From contig NC_068563.1 of NCBI RefSeq assembly GCF_022201045.2, positions 2,976,001-3,040,000 of the forward strand: a stretch of 64,000 bases of DNA, written 5' to 3'. Each line of letters begins with the position of its first letter. Position 1 is the first letter of the stretch. Positions 22,416 to 33,508 of this stretch are shown piece by piece. The stretch is from Citrus sinensis. Taxonomy: Eukaryota > Streptophyta > Magnoliopsida > Sapindales > Rutaceae. The position numbers were made by a program, and so were the translations under genes. Under the pieces are notes generated by a model. The model saw nothing but the letters and a program-made list of their open reading frames with translations. It searched no databases and had not been told where the DNA came from.

Positions 22416-24731
22416 ATGGGAAATTTCACTACTATCATGTTGATTATCCACTCTCTCTTTCTCTTTGTCTCCTCTGCCACCTCATTGTCCATCCCAGGAG
22501 GTCGTCAAACATACATTATCCACATGGACAAATCGGGAATGCCAGCTCCATTTTCCGCCCACCATCACTAGTACATGTCCACTCTTTCATCCCTCTCATC
22601 ACCTGATGGTGATACCCCAACCCATCTTTACACCTACAACCATGTCGTTGATGGCTTCAGTGCCGTGTTGTCGCAGACCCACCTCGATCAGCTCCAAAAA
22701 TTGCCAGGTCACCATGCCACATACATAGAAACATTTAGCCACCTCCATACCACCTACACCCCAAAATTTCTTGGCCTAAAGAAAGATGCAGGGTTATGGC
22801 CAGCTTCAGGTTTTGGCAATGACATAATTGTTGGTGTTCTTGATACTGGATTATGACCAGAGAGTGACAGCTTTGAAGATGAAGACATGCCCCCAGTGCC
22901 TGATAGATGGCGCGGAACGCGTGAAGTTGGTGTTGAGTTTAATGCTTCTCATTGCAATAGAAAATTGATAGGGGCACGCTCATTCAGCAAAGGGATGAAG
23001 CAGTATGGTTTGAACATATCAACAACAGATGACTACGATTCTCCCAGAGATTTCTTGGGTCATGGCACTCATACATCATCAACAGCACCTGGCAGTTGCG
23101 TTCAAAAGGTTGATTAATATGGATATGCTAAAGGAACAGCGATTGGAGTTGCACCAATGGCCAGGATTGCTATGTATAAAATAGTGTTCTTCTCCAATGG
23201 CAGTCTTAAGGCAATGGCAACTGATATTCTGGCTGGCATGGATCAAGCCATGGCTGACGGTGTAGATGTCCTGTCGTTGTCCATAGGGTTCCCAGCGTCG
23301 ACATTTGATACCAGCCCAATTGCCACAAGAGCTTTTGCCGCATTGAAGAAAGAATTTTCGCTGAATGTTCAGCAGGAAATTTAGGACCTGACGCATACTC
23401 TATATTCAACGGAGCTCTTGGATTACAACGGTTGGTGCCGGAACTATTGACAGAGAGTTGGCTGTTCGAATAACTCTAGGAAACAGGGAGCTGACTGTTA
23501 CCGGACAATCTGTTTACCCTGAGAATCTTTTTGTCTCAAAAGAACGTATATACTTCTGATATGGAAATAAATCTAAAGAAATTTGTGATGTTAATTCATT
23601 AGACGCTAAATTTTTAGCAGGCAAGTATATCTTCTGTGCATATGACTATGATGGTAACGTAACAGTATATCAGCAGTTCAAGGAAGTGCAGAGGATTGGA
23701 GCCGCAGGAGCTGTCTTCAGTTCAGATCCAAGGCAATACCTTTCATCCAGTAATTTCAGCATGCCTTTAGTCACAGTAAACCCGAAAGATTGGGAGTTAG
23801 TGAAGAAGTACATAATCAATACAGAGAATGCAAGCGTTAGTATTAAGTTCCAAATTACAAAATTGGGCACTAAACGAGCTCCACAGGTGGCTTATTTTTC
23901 ATCGCGAGGGCCTGATAGCCAACCACCTTGGATTCTGAAACCCGATATCTTAGCTCCTGGGGTTGATATCTTGGCTGCCTGGGTTCCCAATAGGCCAGTT
24001 AAGCCAATTCGTAAGAGTGATTATCTATTTAGTGATTATGCTCTCATGTCAGGCACATCAATATCATGCCCTCATGTAGCTGGCATAGCCGCGCTGCTTA
24101 AAGCAATGCAGCGTGACTGGAGTTCTGCTGCCATCCGTTCAGCAACGATGACAACTGCTTACTTGCTTGATAATGCAAACAGTACGATCACAGACATAAG
24201 AATTGGAGTTAGCGGAACCCCACTTGATTTTGGTTCAGGGCATGTAAATCCTAATAAAGCCATGGATCCAGGGCTTGTGTATGATATTGAGGTCCAGGAT
24301 TATATCAACTACTTGTGTGCTTTAAACTACACAAGTCTTCAAATTAGTGTTCTTACGGGGACATCAAATTTTACATGTGAAAATGCTAATCTGGATCTTA
24401 ACTATCCATCTTTTGTGATCATTTTGAACAACACCAAATCCGAAGCTTCACCTTCAAGTGGGTGTTGACGTGTAGATGAACTAGTTCGGTAAATACAGCT
24501 GCGGTGAAGGCTCCAGCAGGTATGAAAGTTGTGCAACCAGAAACAGCAACCTTTGATAGAAAATATAGCAAATCTGAGTTCAATTTGACTCTGAGCATTG
24601 ATCTGGGAATCACGGTGAGTCCAAAATGTAACTATCTTGGAAATTTTGGATATCTGACATGGCATGAAAATATTGGGAAGCATATGGTGAGAAGCCCCAT
24701 TGTCTCTGCATTTGCTAATTCTACCAAGTAA
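22416..24731 (+). pseudogene. Subtilisin-like protease pseudogene (SBT copy 2)
   Basis: Full-length homolog of the two intact copies, from a conserved ATG with signal peptide to the final TAA. It is interrupted by in-frame stops at 22569 (Trp of HHHWYM), 22854 (Trp after the catalytic Asp), 23115 and 23557. Frame changes lie near 23350, 23410 and 24440-24480. The residues of the catalytic set are still recognisable (Asp before the second stop, GHGTH, AGN, SGTSISCPH), so decay is moderate and followed the duplication. The longest remaining open part is 23686-24468. A truncated peptide could be transcribed, but no active protease can be made. Confidence 0.93.
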
Positions 24732-25420
24732 ACTTAAGTGTTGTTGGGAATATATCAAAGACAATAGGATGTGGAAAATGAATCGAGTAAATAAACATTG
24801 ATAACATTTTTTTTATTAAAAAAAAAAAAAAGAATTTGCCTTCGGAAAGTATTAATAATAACTTGGGCACACATTTTCTTCAGTAAAATGACATCAGAAG
24901 AGACTAAGCAGCTTTTATGTTTGAAATAGGAAGCTCTTTTGATCTTCCTTTTCAATCCGATCAAACAACAGAGACACAAAATCTTACGCCGTTATCCAGA
25001 AAACGAAATAATGAAAATAAATATCAGAGCTAACCATGAGCAGTCACATTAGTCTTTGATTTATGATTTATCATGTGTTTACAACAAAATTATCATTCAC
25101 ATATATATATATGCACAGCAAAGAAAACTTCCACTTTTCGGATGAAACTTAAAGGCATATACTGAACCCTGAGTTTACTTAAAGACCACTTATTACGTAT
25201 TTGATCGGTTACCCTCACTGGGGATGAGTCTTACAATTAGGAATTTTCAAAGTAAAAATTCAAATCCATGCAGGAATCATAAACTTTCATGTCATCTTTT
25301 CTGAATTCTGTTAGAAAATGTAGAAGTTAAAATTGATTAAGAACCCCAGAGTCCGTAAAGCATACCTTTATAGGCCCATCTAAACAAGTTAAAGGATAGA
25401 AAAAAAGGTTACATGAACCC

Positions 25421-25901
25421 AGGGCCGGCTCGGTGATGCATTAGGAGTTGGGCAGAATTTATAAAATAGGCCTTTATTGTAATTAGGAAATCAAAAGAAG
25501 ATTATTTTTCGAGTTAAAATGCCATTTTATTCTTCAAGCTTTTAAAGATTAGTCCAGACTAATTCTTTCATCTTTTTGGAATTTTTTACAAATCATATGG
25601 ATAGTTTATGGCAGGTACTTACCGTGATTACAAAAAATAAATAAATACCTTAGTTAATAAATGATAACAGTTAGGCGATCATTATCAAAATTTTGTTTCA
25701 GAGACAATAGTCATCTATTTTTTTTTATATGATATTACATTAAATACTTTAAATTTTTGTCAGCATGTAGGTGTCAAGTGACTCGTTGTTTATCATTTTA
25801 TTTGTAAATGACAAGTCATTCATGTTTTAAATCTACAATTCTTGTTTATTTATAAAATCAGGATTTTGTGCTTCATATTATTTTTTACACGCATATATAG
25901 A
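25421..25901. other. AT-rich spacer
   Basis: It begins with 'agggccggctcggtg', which resembles one end of a hAT-derived repeat, but no partner end was found. No gene is visible. Confidence 0.45.
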
Positions 25902-26834
25902 GGGATAGGATTGAGATTTCTTCTTTTTTTACATAATTATTTACACATATTTCTAACCAGTAGATTACATCTCAATATCTCATTTAACGGTCAAAATTAA
26001 AACTAAATTATATTTTTAAAGAACTATTTCATAAAATAGTTGACCCCACTAATAATAATTAATTTTCTTTTCTTTTCTCCTTCCTCCTTCCGACTTCTTT
26101 GTTCCTTTTCTCTTCCAAGAATGTTCCTATTTTGTTTTTAATTGTGTCTTCTTGAAATTAGATTAATTTTAAAATTAGAACTATACGAATCTTGCTATGA
26201 TAATTATCAATGTTAAAAGAAATGCATATAGAAAATTTTTATATTGCAATGATATTAAGTACCCTGTCAAGATTTAAACTTGAATCAAACTTTTTTTTTC
26301 AAATTTATTTTTTCAGGAAATGAACAATTGAATAAAATCTTCTGAAAACTATAAGAAATCCATTAGTAGAAACAAATGGAGGAGCATTTCAAATAAGGGC
26401 CAAACTATCAATATCAGCAAGTAATTCTTGCACCAATTCTGAATCTATCCCTTACTCCTGTGGACGAGCTGCCTTTTATGATGTTTTATGCTTTAGGATC
26501 TGCAGGGAGAGGAAAACAAAGAGGTTATAGATCATAAAGAGCAAGAAGAGACAAAATAGAGATAAATAATTATAAATTAAGATTTTTATCCAATTTATTG
26601 ATAGAAAAATAAATAAATAGGAAGAGACAGAAACAAAGGAAGAAGAAGTTGAGAGATGAAGGAGAGGGAAAAATAAATAAATATTACAAACGGGTCCACT
26701 AGCTTATTAATCAATTCTTTAAAAAATATATAATTAGGTTTGTTTCAATCTTCACCATTAGATGAAATATAATTTAATGGTTACAAATGTGTATAAATAA
26801 TTGTGTACAAAAGAAAGGCTCCCGATTTTATCCC
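25902..26834. mobile_element. Non-autonomous element with long (~110 bp) terminal inverted repeats
   Basis: The left arm (25902 to about 26015: 'gggataggattgagattt', then 'acataattatttacacat' and 'taaccagtagattacat') matches the reverse complement of the right arm (about 26725-26834). The arms are long relative to the element and the centre is AT-rich without coding capacity, as in Mutator-like or fold-back elements. Target duplications were not resolved. Confidence 0.6.
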
Positions 26835-26879
26835 ATATACCCCGCATTGCTCGAGCCAGAGCCAGAGCCAAGCATTTTT

Positions 26880-26976
26880 CACATCCCTAATTATTTACAT
26901 CCACTATTATAAATTTTATTTGGTATGTGAAATATAATTTAATAGTTACAAATGTGTGTAAATAATTAGGGATGTG
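26880..26976. mobile_element. Small 97-bp MITE / perfect stem-loop
   Basis: The ends are inverted repeats of about 20 bp ('cacatccctaattattta' and its complement). The interior shares 'aaatataatttaatagttacaaatgtgt' sequence with the arm of the neighbouring element at 25902-26834. It looks like an internally deleted relative. Confidence 0.6.
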
Positions 26977-27587
26977 AAGGTACAAAGGAACCTCTTCGAC
27001 AGTGCGAGTAGATAATCGAATATGTGTGGTTGATCAAGGGACACATGAGGAGAGGCTTGCACCGAGTCAACTAGAAGACTTGGTTAGAAGTCAACTCGTG
27101 GATTCCCTCCGAAAAATCAGGACAGATGGTTGATCCACGGACAGTCATGTAGCAAACTTGGGACAGTCATTTTGGTTGTTTATAAAAATCCCAGAAAATT
27201 CAAATAAGATAAGTTATCATTTTCTCTCTCCACCACTGAATTAACTTACTCTCACTCAGAATTTACCTTTCTTTTTAGAAATTCTTTCTTCTATTCTTTT
27301 TTTTTTGTGATTTTCTTCGAAGTTTTGAGTTTAAGGCAATAATAGACGAGCCACGTGAGTTGTGATAAAGCTTTTTTAGAAAACTCAAATAACTGACTTG
27401 AACGTCGAAGGGTTCACGCCGATAAAACCTCTGATGTCCCCTAATTGTTCTTTACGAACATAGGTGGTTTAACATGAAGTGCTTGGGTCAAAGTTGCGAA
27501 TGCAAACCTCTCCCTAACCAAAATGAATTTAAGAGTTGTCGCAGGCGTCTGGTTGCTATACAATTCGACTAAATTTCTGCATCAACA
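26977..27587 (+). mobile_element. LTR relic related to the one at 185-582
   Basis: The right portion (27185-27587) is homologous to 185-582 and ends 'gcatcaaca'. The left part has an LTR-like composition with no coding part. No second LTR, primer site or internal region follows, so it is a solo or truncated LTR of an old Ty3-like element. Confidence 0.5.
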
Positions 27588-28137
27588 TAACACATAGCCA
27601 ACATGCCATTTTTATATTTTACATTACAAATGATGCATCATCTATTATTTAGAATTCCACATGATTTTAGTAAAAATAAGAGATTGTTTGTTTTTTAATA
27701 ATTACATGATATAATAATCACTACAATTGTAATTACTAAAAGTAATACAAGTAATCCAAACACTTGAGTTTTAATTTGATTCCCAACACTTGAGTTTAAA
27801 TTTAATTCCCAACACTTGAGTTTAAATTTAAGTCATTCATTTAGCTTTGAGTGCAAAATGAAAAAAAAAGTAAGAAATCCTTTTGAGAGCCAAATATTAT
27901 GAAAATGATACGAATATCATTTACCAATCAACATATTTTAAAGAACGACTATTATCAAATTTCTCTACGGAAATGATGAGTTGTTTATTTTTTAATGCCA
28001 TTACATCTAGGAATTGCAAAAACATAGGCTAGTTCTGGGTATGGTAATGCTTAGATCTAGCCCAGGCATACTTTTTAAACATCTGAGCAGGGCTGGACTT
28101 TTTTATTCGGGTCTAAAAGATACATATTTTATATTTA
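27588..28137. other. AT-rich intergenic sequence
   Basis: A 24-bp phrase with 'cacttgagtttaaattta' is repeated two to three times near 27765-27835. Nothing else was recognised. Confidence 0.5.
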
Positions 28138-29392
28138 AGTGGGACTATTGGCATCCCTTTAAATATCTCTCAGCACCTCTTTTCTTTAATAACCTCATTA
28201 AAATATTATAAAATTCTTTTAACACCTCTTTAATGACAAAAATACCCTTAATTTAAATTTATTAATATAAACTCCATGTTTTAATTTTTTATTCTTTAAT
28301 TGTGGATTTTGAGATAACTAATCATCTATTAAAAAAGAAAGAAAGAGAGTTAAAAAAAAAAAAAAGAAACTTGCTCCACGAAACTACTTCTTTTATGTGG
28401 TAAATCACTGAAATGTCAGGCACGATCTTGCATGCAGCTTTCAGCATCAACTTGTTTTCCACCGGCAATCTCTTGCTCCTGCTCCTTCTCCTTCTCTGCG
28501 TTTGTGATCGTGCGGCCGTGCCTGACATTCTCGCTCTCTATACAGGTAACAACTACTTGATATAGAAGATCAAAATCTTCATATTAATTTGTTTTGAATT
28601 TGAAAGCATTTTTTTAAAGTTAAAATAACTTTAGCTTTTAACTTTAGCAACACAATCATGCATTACAAACAAACATGAAATATCAAATTCAAATGTTTAA
28701 TTACAAATACTTCCAAGCAATTGAGAAAGGTAATATAAACAACAACATGATGATGTTAGATTTTTAAAATTTTCAGTAATCATATTTATTTATATATGGT
28801 CATTTTGCATTAAAAGTCAGGACTAGAGTAGTACGCCATACCTGATCGAAACAAGACGGTATCCTAAATGGCAAGCACTTTACTCCAATGCATGACAATG
28901 CATTGTAATTGATGATGACACCTGGCAAACACTCGGGCACCATACATGTAATTCTAAGGCCAAAATTCTAATTTGGTTTACTGAAGAAGATGTTGAGCAC
29001 AAGCTTCTGAATCTTAATTTCCCTCATGGGGTCTCAAGGTTTTTTCTCAGAAGCTTGTTGATGATGAGTTGCTGCTGTCACCAATAATTCCTCATCTGCT
29101 AATTTGGTTTACTTTTTTATTATCATTCTCATCTGGTTGCATGATTATTTTCTTCTAAATTTGAAACTTTTAGATTAGGGTTTAAGAATGAAAAAAGATA
29201 TGCCGTATAAAGAATTTAAAAATCTTAAATGAAAATATGTCGTATAAAGAATTTTTAAGGGAAATAAATTATTTGATTTTGAGTGGGGTTTAATTAGAAA
29301 TTATCTTATTATGTAATTTTAATAAAAGTTAAAATTATAAAATAACTAAAGAGGTGTTAAGAGGTATTTAGAAGGGTACCAATAGTCCCACT
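28138..29392. mobile_element. TIR DNA transposon carrying a captured exon (Pack-type)
   Basis: The ends are inverted repeats beginning AGTGGGACTATTGG, with about 45 bp alignable (left 28138-28182, right 29348-29392). No transposase is present. The interior is AT-rich except for a GC-richer island at 28380-28550, which looks like a first exon with a signal peptide and a splice donor. Target duplications are not clear. Elements of this kind that pick up gene pieces are known among Mutator-like transposons; assignment to that superfamily is an inference. Confidence 0.55.
28413..28545 (+). pseudogene. Captured first-exon-like fragment with signal peptide
   Basis: From an ATG at 28413 the frame reads MSGTILHAAFSINLFSTGN, then nine leucines, CVCDRAAVPDILALYT, ending at a good splice donor (cag|gtaac, 28546). 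It looks like a secretory-protein exon 1. I do not recognise the family, and no following exon was found. A 12-bp perfect inverted repeat (ATGTCAGGCACG at 28413-28424 and its complement at 28517-28528) makes the minus strand also start with MSGT. Confidence 0.4.
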
Positions 29393-30589
29393 CTTTATGT
29401 TTTATATAATTGTACATATATTTCTTTATTTACTTATATATTTTCTTTCTCTAACTTATCTTACAATTCTATAATTTTTAAAATTTTAATTTAACAAAAC
29501 TAGGCTTGAAAATATGTGCTCTAAATGTTTAAAATTTCAAATATTTATAATAGGCAGGCCAAATAAATATAATTATTCAAAATAACATAAATTTTTTTAA
29601 ATACTTTTTTCATAAAATATGGCCTTCTGGGCCAGACTATGGACTTATCAAGTGAAGCCCAAGTCTGGTCTAGCCTTATTTCTAAGTTAGGTCTTATCCC
29701 ATATAACTCTATCACTCGGCCTGATTGCACATTTTTCACATCTGTAATAAATGATTTGTCATTTTTCTTTTTTTATTAAACGATAAGTGATATGTGTGTG
29801 AAACATCAATAAAATCCATAGATTTGTTTGATATAAGAATAAAATATTTATGAAAATCCTTTATGTAACTGTACTTCTATATAAAATTCATCAATTGGTA
29901 GTTCATTTTGAGAATCAACATTATTATGGTGAAAATATAAGGATACCCAGGCGTGCAGCGAGTTAAGCATTGCGATTATTTGCCGTTATATAGCAGTCAT
30001 AAAAGCTCATTGGTGACGGCCAAGGACGATCACATAAGCCACTTTTTTTTTTTTTTTTTGTAGTTTATACAATGTGCTTCAATGATATTATTGAATAAAG
30101 AAAAATTTTTAACCTTTACAGTAACTAGTAATAATTATTTTTTGTATATATAAGATAAATACGTAATATCCCTTTTTTTCCCCGGAGTTTCATGAGCTTT
30201 TGATTTTTTTTTTTTTTTTTTTTGAGGATCTTTTCAAGCATTTGAAATTTCTTAAGGGCATTCATGAGAATTTAAAAATTTTTAGGGGCTTTCAATGGAA
30301 TTTGGCATGTATGCATAGTTAGTCAACTAGTGAACAAAATTGATCATATTACAGAGAACATCAATGGCTCGAGGTTATTACTTTGTAATTAAAGTAATTT
30401 GGAAGCTTAGCCATATTACAAGTTTTCTTTCAGTTTATTATGCATGCTTCGTTGAAATTCTTTAGAAATGTGAAGAATAACTCCATATTTCTTTCACTTA
30501 TTTAATTGAGAAATATCGTGTTATTGCAACAAGTCAAAAGGATTCCTTCCGAGCCATAAAATGTCAAAAAGTGAGAGAAGAACAATGTC
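29393..30589. other. AT-rich intergenic sequence
   Basis: No gene or transposon ends were recognised. There are two long poly(T) runs near 30040 and 30208. Confidence 0.5.
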
Positions 30590-31099
30590 TTGATGCCAAA
30601 TAGAAACAGGCAATTAAGGATCTATTCCCAATTCTTCTTCATATGCCTCAAAGATCCTTTGTAATATGAAGACAATCATTCTCAAATTCTAACTTAGAAA
30701 ATATTGTTTGCTTTACTCTTTGTTCTAATAATGAATGACTCATGTGGAAGTTCACCCTAGCTATGACCAGATCCTCAGGCTAAAAATTAAAAAAATAAAA
30801 TAAAATAAGAGCTATTTTGTACAGTAGCATCAACTCCCCAAACAACTTGGGGCCAGGGCCTGCTTTTAATAATATGACTTGGTCATTCCTCTTGTTAATC
30901 TTTAATTTTAAGAGCGGTTTAGTAGTGAAGAAGCTTGATATAATAAGGTCAAAATATCACAGTATAATAAAGAAGCAAGACGAAGCTTCCCTTGTTTTCA
31001 TTGAAGAGTCCTGGCAAATCAGTCCTCCTAATAGGTTTAACGAAAAAAATGAAATGACATCTATTGATTTCATCCCCATAACCCAGAACACAACATGTG

Positions 31100-31107
31100 T
31101 ATATATA
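31100..31107 (+). promoter_or_regulatory. TATA box of SBT copy 3
   Basis: TATATATA lies 65 bp before the ATG at 31172, in register with the boxes of copies 1 and 2. Confidence 0.6.
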
Positions 31108-31171
31108 GAATTGATGCTTTAAGAACTTCAAATTGTCATATCCCCTCAACTCCAAGTTTGTGAGAAAAATC

Positions 31172-33508
31172 ATGGCAAATTTCAATCCTTTCATGTTCAT
31201 GATCCTCTTGCTATTCCTCTATGTATCGTATGCCACCTCATTGTCCATGTCAGGAGATCGGAAGACTTACATTATCCACATGGACAAGGCAGCAATGCCG
31301 GCTCCCTTCTCCCACCACCATCACTGGTACATGTCCGTACTTTCATCCTTATCATCATCTGATGATGGTGATGGTGATGCCCCAACCCATCTCTACACCT
31401 ACAACCATGTCATGGATGGCTTCAGTGCTGTGTTGTCCAAGAACCAACTCGAGCAGCTCCAGAAAATGCCAGGTCACCATGCCACATACCTGGAATCATT
31501 TGGCCACCTCCATACTACCCGCACCCCACAATTTCTTGGCTTAAATAAACATGCCGGGGTATGGCCGGCTGCAGGCTTTGGCAGCGACATAATTGTCGGT
31601 ATCCTCGATACCGGAATCTGGCCGGAGAGTAAGAGCTATGACGATAGAGGCATGCCGCCGGTGCCTGAGCGATGGCGCGGCGCATGTGAAGTTGGAGTTC
31701 AGTTTAATACTTCTCACTGCAACAGAAAGCTGATAGGGGCACGCTCATTCAGCAAAGGGATTCGGCAGAACGGCCTGAACATATCAAAAACAGATGACTA
31801 TGACTCTCCAAGAGATTTTTTCGGTCACGGAACTCATACATCATCAACAATAGGTGGCAGTCGTGTTCAAGATGTTGATCACTTTGGATACGCTAAAGGA
31901 ACAGCAATTGGAGTTGCACCAATGGCTAGGATTGCAATGTACAAAGTTCTGTTCTCCAATGACAATCTTGCTGCAGCGGAAACTGATGTTCTCGCCGGCA
32001 TGGATCAAGCGATAGCTGACGGGGTGGATATAATGTCGTTGTCCTTGGCATTCCCAGAGACAACATTTGATGAGAACCCAATAGCCATTGGAGCTTTTGC
32101 AGCCTTGAAGAGAGGAATTTTTGTTGCGTGTTCAGCTGGAAATTCAGGACCACGTCCGTACTCCATTCGAAATGGTGCTCCGTGGATTACGGCCGTTGGT
32201 GCAGGAACTGTTGATAGAGAGTTTGCAGCTCACGTCACCCTTGGCAATGAAGAGCTAACAGTCATTGGAAAATCTGTGTACCCAGAGAATCTGTTTGTCT
32301 CCAGAGAACCTATATACTTCGGATATGGAAATAGATCCAAAGAAATTTGTGAACCCAACTCAACTGACTCTAAAGCTGTTGCAGGCAAGTATGTCTTTTG
32401 TGCATTTGACTATAACGGCAATGTAACGGTACATCAGCAGTTAGAGGAAGTGGGCAAATCTGGCGCCGCCGGGGCTATCTTCAGTGCAGACTCGAGGCAA
32501 CATCTTTCTCCCTACGTCTTTAATATGCCTTTTGTGGCGGTAAACCTGAAAGATGGAGAGTTAGTGAAGAAGTACATAATCAATGTGGAGAATGCTACGG
32601 TAAGTATCAAGTTCCAGATTACAATATTGGGCACCAAGCCAGCTCCACAAGTGGCCAATTTTTCGTCCCGAGGGCCTTCTCTTCAATCACCTTGGATTCT
32701 AAAACCCGATATACTGGCTCCAGGAGTTGATATCTTGGCTGCCTGGGTTCCCAACAATCCTTTGCAACCCATTCGCGATGATTATCTACTCACTGATTAT
32801 ACTCTCTTATCAGGCACATCAATGTCATGCCCTCATGCTGCTGCCATAGCAGCACTGGTTAAAGCCACTCACCGTGACTGGAGTTCAGCTGCCATCCGTT
32901 CAGCATTGATGACAACTGCCGATGTTCTTGACAATGCCTATGGTATGATCACTGACAAATCGACCGGAGTTGCAGGAACCCCTCTCGATTTCGGTGCAGG
33001 GCATATTAATCCTAACAAGGCCATGGATCCGGGACTTGTGTATGATATTGAGGTCCAGGACTATATCAACTACTTGTGTGCATTGAACTACACTAGCCAA
33101 CAGATTAGAGTTCTCACAGGGACATCAGATTATACGTGTCAATATGCTAATCTCGATCTTAATTATCCATCCTTCATAATCATCTTAAACAACACCAACA
33201 CTGCAAGCTTCACATTCAAGAGGGTATTGACGAATGTAGCTGATACCAAGTCTGCTTATACTGCAGCAGTGAAGGCACCAGCTGGCATGACGGTAAAAGT
33301 GCAACCAGCAACACTATCCTTTGCCGGAAAATATAGCAAAGCCGAGTTCAGTCTGACAGTGAACATTAATCTTGGGTCTGCGGTTAGTCCCAAAAGTAAC
33401 TTTCTTGGCAATTTTGGGTACTTGACCTGGTATGAAGTTAATGGGAAACATCTGGTGAGAAGCCCCATTGTCTCTGCATTTGCTAATTCTACCGGTCACT
33501 GGCCGTGA
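31172..33508 (+). CDS. Subtilisin-like serine protease, SBT1 group (copy 3)
   Basis: A secreted plant subtilase, intronless, of 778 residues. It has a signal peptide (MANFNPFMFMILLLFLYV...), I9 propeptide, S8 catalytic domain with PA insertion and Fn3-like C-terminal domain, all collinear with copy 1. The catalytic set is complete: Asp146 (ILDTGIWPES), His219 (FGHGTHTSS), Asn324 (SAGNSGP) and Ser550 (SGTSMSCPH). The frame continues upstream without an ATG, only a TTG at the position of the copy-1 ATG at 1541, so the ATG at 31172 is the start. Compared with copy 1 it has a longer Asp/Gly loop in the propeptide (SSDDGDGDAPT), and its substitutions are scattered. Both intact copies appear to be under constraint. 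Expression pattern and substrate cannot be read from the sequence. Confidence 0.94.
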   Translation: MANFNPFMFMILLLFLYVSYATSLSMSGDRKTYIIHMDKAAMPAPFSHHHHWYMSVLSSLSSSDDGDGDAPTHLYTYNHVMDGFSAVLSKNQLEQLQKMPGHHATYLESFGHLHTTRTPQFLGLNKHAGVWPAAGFGSDIIVGILDTGIWPESKSYDDRGMPPVPERWRGACEVGVQFNTSHCNRKLIGARSFSKGIRQNGLNISKTDDYDSPRDFFGHGTHTSSTIGGSRVQDVDHFGYAKGTAIGVAPMARIAMYKVLFSNDNLAAAETDVLAGMDQAIADGVDIMSLSLAFPETTFDENPIAIGAFAALKRGIFVACSAGNSGPRPYSIRNGAPWITAVGAGTVDREFAAHVTLGNEELTVIGKSVYPENLFVSREPIYFGYGNRSKEICEPNSTDSKAVAGKYVFCAFDYNGNVTVHQQLEEVGKSGAAGAIFSADSRQHLSPYVFNMPFVAVNLKDGELVKKYIINVENATVSIKFQITILGTKPAPQVANFSSRGPSLQSPWILKPDILAPGVDILAAWVPNNPLQPIRDDYLLTDYTLLSGTSMSCPHAAAIAALVKATHRDWSSAAIRSALMTTADVLDNAYGMITDKSTGVAGTPLDFGAGHINPNKAMDPGLVYDIEVQDYINYLCALNYTSQQIRVLTGTSDYTCQYANLDLNYPSFIIILNNTNTASFTFKRVLTNVADTKSAYTAAVKAPAGMTVKVQPATLSFAGKYSKAEFSLTVNINLGSAVSPKSNFLGNFGYLTWYEVNGKHLVRSPIVSAFANSTGHWP

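Larger units (their letters stand above)
22322..25420 (+). repeat. Segmental duplication unit 2 (SBT pseudogene with flanks)
   Basis: Homology to unit 3 starts near the TATA region, immediately after the LINE insertion, and continues past the gene. The downstream part (24982-25420) matches 34150-34560. It includes a block 'aaagcatacct' and ends about 25 bp short of the position matching the NYN-gene stop codon in unit 3. Confidence 0.75.

Noticed and set aside
25421-25600. A further hAT-like element starting 'agggccggctcggtg'
   Set aside because: Only one possible end was seen; no partner end or target duplication.
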